The position numbers and the translations under genes are program-made. Of a DNA stretch of 64,000 nucleotides, positions 27,601-39,100 are shown piece after piece. The stretch is taken from assembly GCA_002633005.1 (NCBI GenBank), contig NMRA01000102.1:337477-401476 (forward strand). Direction: 5' to 3'. A model generated the notes under the pieces. That model saw only the letters and a list, made by a program, of their open reading frames with translations, did not search any database and was not told where the DNA came from. Source of the stretch: Phoronis australis. Its lineage: Eukaryota; Phoronida; Phoronidae. How positions within the stretch are numbered: position 1 is the first letter of the stretch; every line of letters begins with the position of its first letter.

Positions 27601-30600
27601 CCTGCATAGATCCTTTCCTCCATATCCAATAGCATCTCACGAAGGTTCAGTTCCATGAACTCCTTGGCTGACGCATTCTTCACTTTACCTTTGACCTCTC
27701 GGTTACGTGACTTGACACTCTTAATTGTGGCCGTGTTCTTTTCCGTTGCTTCACCATCAACCACACTAGCTTGGAGGAAGTCTGACGGTACATCGACCAA
27801 TGCCTGTTGAATCCAAGACTTGAGTTCCTGCAGGGTTTGCTTTAAAGCACATTCTCTAAATCCTCGTGGATTTAGGCTTTGAATGAGCTGCTCTACCTCT
27901 TCAGTGGTGCTGTAGTACGACCAAGAAACATTTCGCTCTGGAACTATACTGTCCAACAACGTATCGCAAGTCTTTTCATCAGTGTCCATTTTCTCCACGC
28001 CAATTGAATTATCAGTTTCCATGGCGACAATGTCAGTGTTGCTGTTGGCAGCACTCAGTGGATTGTCACTCTTTAAATTAAGAGTAGCATTGTTCTAAAA
28101 CAGAACATACGAGTGAAATTACACTGTATATGGTCTCGGCAATATTCTCAAGCATTACACAACTTTAACAAACCCAAAAAACAAATGTGAGACAGCCCCA
28201 TACCGTATTCGCCCTAATAAGCGCCCATGCCCTTATAAGCGTCCCCCACGCGTTTTCAGACTTTGCTAAAATAAGCGCCCAGTCCATGAAAGCCATGTAC
28301 ATGTGAAAAATGCCTTACCTACAGTTCTAAAATTTATCAATAAGATCCGACAGTCCTGAAAAAATCATGGTGCGCGGAATTTGTAGACCACGAGCCTCGC
28401 CACTATGTCGGTATTTAGCCGTGACTATACACTTCAAACTTCCGCCACGCTTCAGAACAGACGCAGCATACTTGTCAAAGTGATTTTATTGTATTGTATC
28501 TTTCCTGTAGAGATCTTCTCCCTCAACAGGAATCCAAATCTTTTTGCACACGTGAAAACCGCGAATCAAAGACAAATAAAAACTTGACCTTTCAGTTAAA
28601 AGCACGTGGCTAGGAAGCGTGCGCTACATTCAAGAATCTGTCATCGAAGATTAGTCTTTGGGAACTATCTATTCATGAAACGGGTAGCATAGCATTGGCA
28701 AGAAATAAATGCTAGCACTTATTTCCGAAAATTTCTAATACCCTAAAAACATTTGCGTTATCTTTATGGGGGGATTTATTAAATTAGTCGTAATTGGTGT
28801 TCTTAAAGTCAAAATGACCCACTGATAGTGAAAACTTCCGTACCCTTACACCCCCTGAAAAATAACCGTTACACTGCAGTGTTCTCCACAACTACAAATC
28901 TAAACAGGTCGCACGCGTAAAAACTGCAACGTGCCAGAACCGCGCGGCGGTCAACGTTCTCCATAAGCTAGTGTGCAGTTTTTTGTGCACCTTATTTTTA
29001 CCCACTCATTTTAATAGTAATGCACAGTAGTGCAAACAAATAACTGTGTGTATTCAACTTTTTATTTTTAAAAGTTGGACTTATTTGCAAACATATCACA
29101 TATGTCATAACCGATTTGCTTAGTCAATGACTTTGAAATGGAANNNNNNNNNNNNNNNNNNNNNNNNNNNNNNNNNNNNNNNNNNNNNNNNNNNNNNNNN
29201 NNNNNNNNNNNNNNNNNNNNNNNNNNNNNNNNNNNNNNNNNNNNNNNNNNNNNNNNNNNNNNNNNNNNNNNNNNNNNNNNNNNNNNNNNNNNNNNNNNNN
29301 NNNNNNNNNNNNNNNNNNNNNNNNNNNNNNNNNNNNNNNNNNNNNNNNNNNNNNNNNNNNNNNNNNNNNNNNNNNNNNNNNNNNNNNNNNNNNNNNNNNN
29401 NNNNNNNNNNNNNNNNNNNNNNNNNNNNNNNNNNNNNNNNNNNNNNNNNNNNNNNNNNNNNNNNNNNNNNNNNNNNNNNNNNNNNNNNNNNNNNNNNNNN
29501 NNNNNNNNNNNNNNNNNNNNNNNNNNNNNNNNNNNNNNNNNNNNNNNNNNNNNNNNNNNNNNNNNNNNNNNNNNNNNNNNNNNNNNNNNNNNNNNNNNNN
29601 NNNNNNNNNNNNNNNNNNNNNNNNNNNNNNNNNNNNNNNNNNNNNNNNNNNNNNNNNNNNNNNNNNNNNNNNNNNNNNNNNNNNNNNNNNNNNNNNNNNN
29701 NNNNNNNNNNNNNNNNNNNNNNNNNNNNNNNNNNNNNNNNNNNNNNNNNNNNNNNNNNNNNNNNNNNNNNNNNNNNNNNNNNNNNNNNNNNNNNNNNNNN
29801 NNNNNNNNNNNNNNNNNNNNNNNNNNNNNNNNNNNNNNNNNNNNNNNNNNNNNNNNNNNNNNNNNNNNNNNNNNNNNNNNNNNNNNNNNNNNNNNNNNNT
29901 GCACCTCCAGTGAGCAGGTAGTGGATTAGGCGTACAGGTAGCATTGGGCCTTTGTTTAAATTGACTAGTTGTTCGGGATGAATTGAAAAGATAATCGAGA
30001 GATTATTTACACGCCGCGTTACATCACAAATAGACTTGTGGCCCGGTCTGCCGCTTGAGTGAGTCCGGTGATAAGGCTGTCCACAACGGACCACCGACTT
30101 CCTTAGGCTTAGCCTTTATTCAGTTTTAATGGGCTATGGCCAGTTGCTGTCAAGCGTAATTTGAACCAGTGAAGAACTTATTAACGACCACGACGTCTTA
30201 TTTACAAAGTAGAACCTATATTTTTAAACTGGTCGCGTGATTTTTAAACAGGACGCTGGATTTTTAAACAGGACGCGGGACATTTAAACAGGACACGCGC
30301 TCGGCCAAACAGGACGCTGCGACACGTTAAAAGTGGTCGTGGAGACCACTGCACTGTCACGCATCCACTCACCCGGCAACTCAATGACATCGGCCTTACC
30401 GGCCGAGACAATTCTCGAACGTTTTTTAGCAGATGAGATCAACTTTACAAGTGCTAAATAAAGCACGTTCTGCTTTACTGCTTATGTTAATTTCCTTAGT
30501 TACAATGCTCACCTTGATCCTTGCATCGCGTTTACTCTGACAAATGAACACTGATGACACGCACACGCTCGCTCTCAGACAATACGCAGACGAACTTCAA

Positions 30601-33117
30601 AACAAATATCACATGACAACAACAAGTGTGTTTGTCCAGAGATTTTTCTTGTGTTGCAGAGTACGATCTAGTGCAGATTTGGACTTAATACTGCAGTTAA
30701 TTCCGACTCCACAGGAACTTAAAAATCTTAGAGACGCTATTTTGAAAAGTTAAGGAGGAATTCACGTAATTTGTTGACTTGAAACTACATTTTTACTTAA
30801 GAATTCAAATTGACCTATCGGCAATCGCGTGGCAGCTAGGCATAAGTCGGGGAATTTTCGCACTGGGATTTTCTAGAAAATGCTCGTAATTTAACAACAA
30901 AATTTAATAGCAATGTACTGCAATTTTGTGGAAACTCTGTCATGGGTTACAGATGTGTCACAGAGCGTAAATATGATAAATTCTAGCTTACTATTTCACC
31001 TGTTTCGGAGACCAGATTTCAACCACTTTTGAGCTATAATAAGCGCCTCCCCCTTGCCTGAAGCAAATTTTTCTAAGCGCTCTGGACGCTTATTAGGCTG
31101 AATACGGTAAATCTAGTATCATTCTCAGTAGTATATAAAACAAGCAACCCTTCTGATCTTTTATACTGAAAGGATGGTGATACTTTTACATAGGAACCAT
31201 AGAGAAAGTAGCTCAAAATTAAAGAGAGGCAAATTTATATTTCACACAAAACACGTAACTTGCAAATATCATGTCACCCCACTTTGGTCCCTTTCAATCG
31301 TTTATCAAGAGCCAGTGTTTCCTCAATAATGAAAACAATCAATAGTGACATTACAGGTAGCCATACTCCTTCAATTCTGATCCCTTACCTTGATCTCGCT
31401 CCCATCAAATGATTCATTCTCTTTATCACTCGCCGTACTTTTCTCCTCACCCTCCTTCACCAGAACCGGTGGCGCCATCTGGTGAACAGGCTCTAACAGA
31501 GACTCGGGCAAGTGTTCACTCACAGCCTCCACAAAGACACCTGGGATACTCTCAAACACCCAGAAACGACGGAAAGCACGGTCCTGGCCCAGAGGCAGGA
31601 TGTTGAAACCATTCTGTAGTTTCACAATCTCCTCTAGATACTCATTTTCTCTCTCATGATAAGCCGCTTTCCTTTCAGCCTCCTTCTCAGCTCTCCGCTG
31701 TTTCAGAAGCTTGAGATCCTCTGGTGACAGAGTAGACTCATCAATGTCATAAGAGCCCTCCTGCAAATAAATATATTTACTTTCAGCTAGCGGCCACTTA
31801 AACTAATGTCCACTTAAACTAAAGTCCAATTAAACTAACGTCCAATTAAAGTAACGTTCACTTAAACTAACATCCACTAAACCTAACGTCTACTTAAACA
31901 AACGTCCCCATCAAGACATTAACACATAACTAAGCTCCTCAAAATTTTGATGAAAATTGGGTAGCTAAAACCACCACAACTTGATTTTAGGGCTGCTAAT
32001 TTATTTGGCACATAATCTATATGACCATAATGTTAAAAACCTGCATTTTGCTAGAGAAAACTAGCTAAACTAACAAAATTTTTCAGAACGTTTAGATTTT
32101 AATCCAAAGATGACACTCTCAACTATTTCTGCTAAAAGCGCATCTAATTTTAAATGTATTTTAACTTACTTTCAGATGAGTATTGAAAGAGAAATAAGTG
32201 TATAAAATACACAACATCTTGTAGACTGTACACAGTACAATTTTATGCCTTAAAAGTATGTAGAATACAGGTAACAGTTGACAGCCTTGGCAGTCACTCA
32301 ACCAGCAATCTATGTTTCAAATGTTTTGCTTGATCAAATAGATATAACTATCTTATCAATGACAAATGGAATCCACAAGATATCATATAAATTGAATGAC
32401 ATCATATCTCTCGTTTTTAAGGAAATTTTTTGATTCGTAGTGAAAAATCAGATAAAGTTAATTACTAAATATGTTATAGCAACTAAAGAGCCTGCACTCT
32501 TAATTCGCTAGACACTACACCAGGCTCTAATTCACAGGACACTACACCAGGCTCTAATTCACAGGACACTACGCCTGGCTTTAATTCACTGGACACTACA
32601 CCAGGCTCTAATTCACAGGACACTACACCAGGCTCTAATTCACTGGACACTACACCAGGCTCTAATTCACAGAACACCACACCAGGCTCTAATTCACTGG
32701 ACACTACACCAGGCTCTAATTCACTGGACACTACACCAGACTCTAATTCACTGAACATTACACCTGGCTCTAATTCACTGGACATTACACCTGGCTCTCA
32801 TTCACAGGACACTACACCTGGCTCTAATTCACTGGACACTACACCTGGCTCTAATTCACTGGACATTACACCAGGCTCTAATTCACAGGAAACTACACTA
32901 GGCTCTAATTCATTGGACACTACACCTGACTCTAATTCACTGGACACTACACATGACTCTAATTCACTGGACACTACACCTGGCTCTAATTCACTGGACA
33001 TTACACCAGGCTCTAATTCACTGGACACTACACCAGGCTCTAATTCACTGGACATTACACCTGGTTCTAATTCACAGGACACTACACCAGGCTCTAATTC
33101 ACTGGACACTACACCTC

Positions 33118-33165
<48 letters not shown>

Positions 33166-36100
33166 CTGCACATGTTTAATCTAACACCACATCCCTACTT
33201 AAGCTCAAACATGTTCCACTCACCTGAATTAGGTTCATGAGTTCATCTTCTTCAGCCGCCTTATGACGAGTGCGTACAGTAGGCTCCACAGGGGGAGCAT
33301 CAGCTTCTTTCTTTGACCTCTTCAGCTCAGATTTTTCAGTAGACTGATCTGTCGCCACGCCATCAACTTGTATTCTGAACATAATGAAATCACAACTGAA
33401 CAACAAATACATGGCTATATCCATCAATCACAACTGAACAACAAATACATGGCTATATCCATCAATCACAACTGAACAACAAATACATGGCTATATCCAT
33501 CAATCACAACTGAACAACAAATACATGGCTATATCCATTAATTCACCACAGAGGGCGCCCATCACACCATTACAACTCAGGACACTTCACAGGTCATGTT
33601 GCACACCAGTACATCTTCGTTGATAAACGCAATTGCCAGGATGATCGAAGACGTTAACAGTAGTACGTAAATATACTCAACTGTGAACAAATAAATCCAA
33701 GTACCGTGTTCGCCCTAATAAGCGCCCAGCGGCCGGCTGCATTAAACAGTCCCAAATAGGGACCCAACTAAGGTCCTTAAGTCTTTTTGCGTATTTTTGT
33801 CTTTATGGACTCACAGGTGCAATATTTTTCTATCATTTCATCTTTAATATGAGCTCCTCTTTGTTTAATGACTTTTTCTAATAATGTAGATAAAAACTGA
33901 ACTCCGAGTTCATTAAAAATAAATAAGGACTTGGTTTTTAAATTGGGGTGTTGCATGAGAAGATCCCTAATTATTTTCGACAATATTGGCAATTTAACGT
34001 AGAGTTCACTTTCAATTTGTATCAAAGTCAAAAGATAACTTAATAATGAAACTAAAAATTACAAGAAAGGGCAATCGATGTTTTCACAAGTCCAAAAATA
34101 CGCATTAGATTTAGGGAACTTAGTCGAGTCACTAATTGGGACTGTTTCATGCAACCGGGCACAGGGCTCTTTCAAAAATTCGTTTTGGGGGGTCTTATTG
34201 TAGCCTAAAGCAGTTGAAACTGGTCTCCAAAACGGGTGAAATCAAAAGCTAGGATTCATCAAATTTACGGTCCGTGATGTATCTGTAACCTATGACAGAC
34301 TTTCTACAAAATTGTGCTGCATTGCTATCAAACTTTGTCACGATAATTTTTCAAAAAATTGTGCTGAATTGCCAGAGCGAAAACTCGCCAACTGATGCAT
34401 TGCTGCCTTGCGATTCTCGATAGGGCAACTTGAATTCTTGAATAAAAATAGTTTGGACTCAACAAATCATATAAAATCCTCCTTAAGATTTCCAAATAGT
34501 GTCCCTAAGATTTTTGAGTTCATGCACAGTCGGGATTAACTGCAGATTAACTTCAAATCTGTGCTACATCGTACCCCGCAACATGAGAAAAATGTCTGGA
34601 CAAACATGCATGTTGCTGTCACATGACATTTGTTTTGAAGTACGTCCGTGTGGGTGAGTGAGCAAGCACGTGCGTGTCATCAGAGTTCATTTGCCAGAGC
34701 AAACGCAATGCAACGATCTGGGTGCCCATTGTAACTAAAGACATTAACTCAAGGAGTAAAGCAGAACATGTTTTATTCAACGCTTGATAGACTCATCTGC
34801 TAAAAACGTCCGAGAATTGTCTCAGTAACGCTGATATTAAATGTCATTAATTTGCTGGGTGACTGGATGCATGACAGTCTGACAGATATTTTCCGGGAGA
34901 TTCAGGGTGTAAGGGTGCGGAAGTGTTCACTATCAGTGGGTCATTTTGACTTTAAAAAAACCACTTATGATTCATTAAATAATTCCTCTTAAAAATAACG
35001 CAAAAGTTCTTCACGGTATTTGAAACTTTCGGAAATTAATGCTAATATTTATTTCTTACCAATGATATGCTGCCCGTTTCATGAATAGATAGTTTCCAAC
35101 TAATGTCTTCGATGACAGGTGGATGTATATAGCGTGCTTTTAACACTGGTCAAGTTTTTTATTAGTATCTTCAATTCGCAGTTTTCACATGCACAAAGAA
35201 ATTTGGATTCTTGTTGAGGGAGAAGATCTGTACGGGAAAGAAACAATACAATACAATCCCTTTGACAAGTATGCTGCGTTTGTTCTGAAAGGCCAGACCA
35301 TAGTGGGACACGTTCCTCGCAAGATCAGCAGAACTTTTGCGTTCTTTTTGAAGCGCGGCGGAAGTTTGAAGTATATAGTCACGGCTAAGTACCCACATAG
35401 AAGCGAGACTCGTGGTCTTCAAATTCCACCCACAATGATTTTTTCAGGATTGTCGGATCTTATTGATAAATTGAAGACGTTATTGTAGAATTTTTCGCAT
35501 GTACACGTTCATGGGCTGGGCGCTTATTTTAGCGAAGTCTGAAAATGCGTGGGGGGTGCTTGTAGGGGCATAGGCGCTTATAAGACGAATACGGTAGATC
35601 AAAATTACGTAATTCACTAAATACACATTTGTTTTCAGAATTTCATTTTTGAAGGGACGTTATAGTTTTTGCTGCTGAAAAATGCGACTTTTGGATTATT
35701 GTTTCATGTAATTAACTTCTTGAAGTTATTCGCTTTGTCAAAACAATCAACAGGTAAATAAAGTTTAAGAACAACGAACTGTTATGTTTCTGATCATTTG
35801 ATTTAAGAATGTTGTCAGACATAACCTAACTTGTCAAACAAGAACTTGCAGGTGACATCTGAATAACCTTATCATCTGCACTCAACTTGTTCACTGTAAC
35901 CAAGGTAACATATTGCTATATTGCTGCTATCATTGCAACCAAGGTAATATATTGCCATATTGATGAAATCATTGCAACCAAGGCAATATATTGCTATTTG
36001 ACTGAAATCATTGCAACCAAGGTAATATATTGCTATATTGACGAAAACATTGCAACCAAGGTAATATATTGCTATATTGACGAAATCATTGCAACCAAGG

Positions 36101-39100
36101 TAATATATTGCTATATTGCTAAGCATTAGGTAGTTAATAATTTCATACATATCCATTATCTGTTGATATGAAACCATCAGGTTTCACTCGAAATTATCGG
36201 ATCAAACACTATGTATAACAGTTACAAGAGCAACGCGGAGCGTTGAAATGCACCCATGAATGTGCTTCTAGAGTTATGTATTTGTATCGTAAAAATTTCT
36301 ACTAGATGGCGCAAAACGTCCAATCCATCTGAAAACGGAACATGCCATCACTTCTTTAATAGAAAGCTATTAACCTAATTTCATAAAAATCTGTCAAGGA
36401 ACTTCAGAGAAACAAAGAAAAATGAGAAAAATGAAATTGCCACAAGGGAGCAGGTGTCCACCTGAAAGTTGTTGTCGTCTATTGTTAGCTTCATATAAAT
36501 ATAAATTTTAATAAAGATCCTGCAGTGCGTTAAGGAGATACAACTATGGGCGCAAAACAAAACTACCACTGGAAGGCGACACAGTATTCAAAGTCGTCAT
36601 CGTCAACCGTCCTCATCACACTGAGAACATATACGCCAATTTTCAAAATCATCCTTAGAATGGTTTGGTTGATAGAGAGGTGAACGCCAAAAACAGACTC
36701 GAAAACAGTAAAACTGGCCACTAGGTGGCGCAACATATCTCGAATCCATCCGAAACGACAGGATAGCGTCACCTCACCATTAGATGTCTATACTCTAAAT
36801 TTTATGACGCTCCGTTGAGGACCTTTGAATACACAGAGGTAAGTTTAAAAACCTAAAATTAACACTAGGGGGCACACTGGTAGTCAGATCCATGCAAAAG
36901 TCGTCGTCAACTGTTATCAACACCATATACAGTATTCACCCTAAGCGCCCAGGGCGCTTAGAAAAATTCGCTTGAGGGGGGCGCTTATTATAGCCCAAAA
37001 GTGGCCGAAACCCGGAAAGCGTAAGCTAGAATTCATTAAATTTATGCTCTGTGACTCATCTGTAACCTATGACAGAGTTTCTACAAAATTGCTATCAAAC
37101 TTTGTTGTTAAATTAAGAGCATTTTTCAGAAAATCCCAAAGCGAAACCTCGCCGACTGATGCATCGCTGCCTCACGATCGCCAATAGGTCAACTTGAATT
37201 CTTGAGTAAAACTAAAGTTTCGATTCAACAAATTACCTGAAGTCCTCCTTAAGTTTTCAAAATAGCATCCCTAAGATTTTAAAGTTCCTGTGGAGTCAGG
37301 ATTAACAGCATATTAAGCAGGGTTTGGAACGACCAATGACGAAAAACGCGGAAACTTTTACAGCCGGCCCAACCTTGAAATGGTCGATGTGAACCCAAAA
37401 ATCGGGAGGACTAAAAAAAAAAAACGTTACCACCATCAGTGCCATGCGTCTGCGTCCTTTTAGCTCGTCGGTCCGCTCCAAATCCACACATTTTTGGCTG
37501 CAGAGCCGTAGTATTTGTCGCCGCGGTTTACAATAACACGAGACGCCATTGAAAATCCCAGCACGCTATCCCAGGTGCCCCAGCAATGTTGACGATTTAC
37601 GTTCCTCCGAAACATAAAGAGCAACTTCCGCTTTTCGAGGTGAACGTCGTCTGCAACGCCGCGGTAAGATAGGAATTTGCCACGGAAATTTTATATCAAA
37701 TCCGATTTTTTTTAAGTGGAAATATAATAAAATGCGCGGACAGAACATTTGAAAAAAGCGGAAATCCGTGTTTCTGCGAAAAATTCCAAGCCCTGCTAGA
37801 TGCGTGACAATCTAACAGTTATTTTTCGGGAGATTCAAGGTGGTGTAAGGGTACGAAAGTGTTCACTATAGTGGGTCATTCTGACTTTAAAAACACCAAT
37901 TACGAGTAATTTGATAATTCCCCCCTAAAAATAACGTATGCATTTTTTATGGTATTAGAAATTTTCGGAAATAAGTGCCAGTATTTATTTCTTGCCGATG
38001 CTATGCTACCCATTTCATGAATAGATGTTTCCCGAAGACTAATCTTTGAAAACAGGTACTTGAATGTAGCGCGCGCTTCCTGGCTACGTGCTTTTATCTG
38101 AACAAAGGTCAAGTTTTTATTAGTCTTCAATTTGCGCAAGCGTTCTTTTTCAAGCACGGTGGAAGTCTGAAGTGTATAGTCATGGCTAAATACCCACATA
38201 GCGGCCAGGCTCGTGGTCTACAAATTATGTGCACAATGATTCTTTCAGGACTGTTGGATCTTATTGATAAATTGAAGACGTCACAGTAGAATTTAAAACC
38301 GTAGGTAAGGCATTTTTTCGCATGTACACGGCGTTCATGGACTGGGCGCTTATTTTAGCAAAGTCTGAAAAAGCGTGGGGGCACTTATAGGGGCGAATAC
38401 GGTAAATAAACTTACTAAATTTAGTAAAGATCCTGAAAGAGGTTTAAGAGATACAGCCATGGGTGCAAAAAAAAAAACCTGCCACTAGGAGGTGCCACAG
38501 TAGTCGAGTCGTCGGAAAACTATCGTCAACCATGCTCATTATAGTAAGAACATATATGCCAATTTTCACAATTATCCTTAGAATGGTATGGTTGATAGAG
38601 GGGTGGACGCCAAAAAAACACTCGAAAACAGAAAAATGGCCACGAGGTTACACAGAATACCTTGAATCCATCCAGAAACAGGAAAATAGCGTCATCACAC
38701 CAATAGATGCCTATATTTAAAATTTTATGAAAATCTGTTGAGGACCTTTGAAGATAACAAGTTAAACGTAAAAAAATTAAAATTGCCACTAGGGTCCACA
38801 GCAGCAGTCAGATCTGTCCGAAAGTCGTCGTCATCCGTAGTCAACATCAAATAAATACACTTGCTAAATTAAGTAAAGATCCTGCAATGGTTTAGGAGAA
38901 ACAGCCATAGGCGCAACAAAAACAAAACTACCACTAGGAGGCCCCACAGTAGTTGAAATCGTCGGAAAATCATCGTCAACCTTTCTCTTTATAGTAAGCA
39001 CATATATGCCAATTTTCACAATCATCCTTTAAGCGGTTTGGTTGATACAGGGGTGAATGCAAAAAACAGACTCGAAAACAGTAAAAAATGGCCACTAGGT

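Larger units (their letters stand above)
28203..31107 (+). mobile_element. TIR element family 1, copy 2, with nested insert and gap
   Basis: Same ends and orientation as the copy at 1506-2999, TA on both flanks. About 28872-30356 is absent from the other copies and includes a 756-base gap. Its HIRAN-like region has a stop and an internal deletion. Lies in BAZ1A intron 16. Confidence 0.8.
33704..35594 (-). mobile_element. TIR element family 1, copy 3, carries an intact HIRAN-like ORF
   Basis: Inverted relative to copies 1 and 2, with TA on both flanks. It contains a 0.43-kb nested TIR insert near the left end and the only uninterrupted version of the internal ORF (35189-35488). Lies in BAZ1A intron 14. 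Confidence 0.8.

Noticed and set aside
29068..30094. Long open frames across 29144-29899
   Set aside because: They consist almost only of unknown bases.
32483..33240. Open frames with repeated Ser-Glu-Leu-Glu-Pro-Gly-Val-Val
   Set aside because: Produced by the 27-bp minisatellite inside BAZ1A intron 15.
33777..34031. Host gene of 84 codons
   Set aside because: It lies wholly inside a small TIR insert, so it belongs to a mobile element if it is real.
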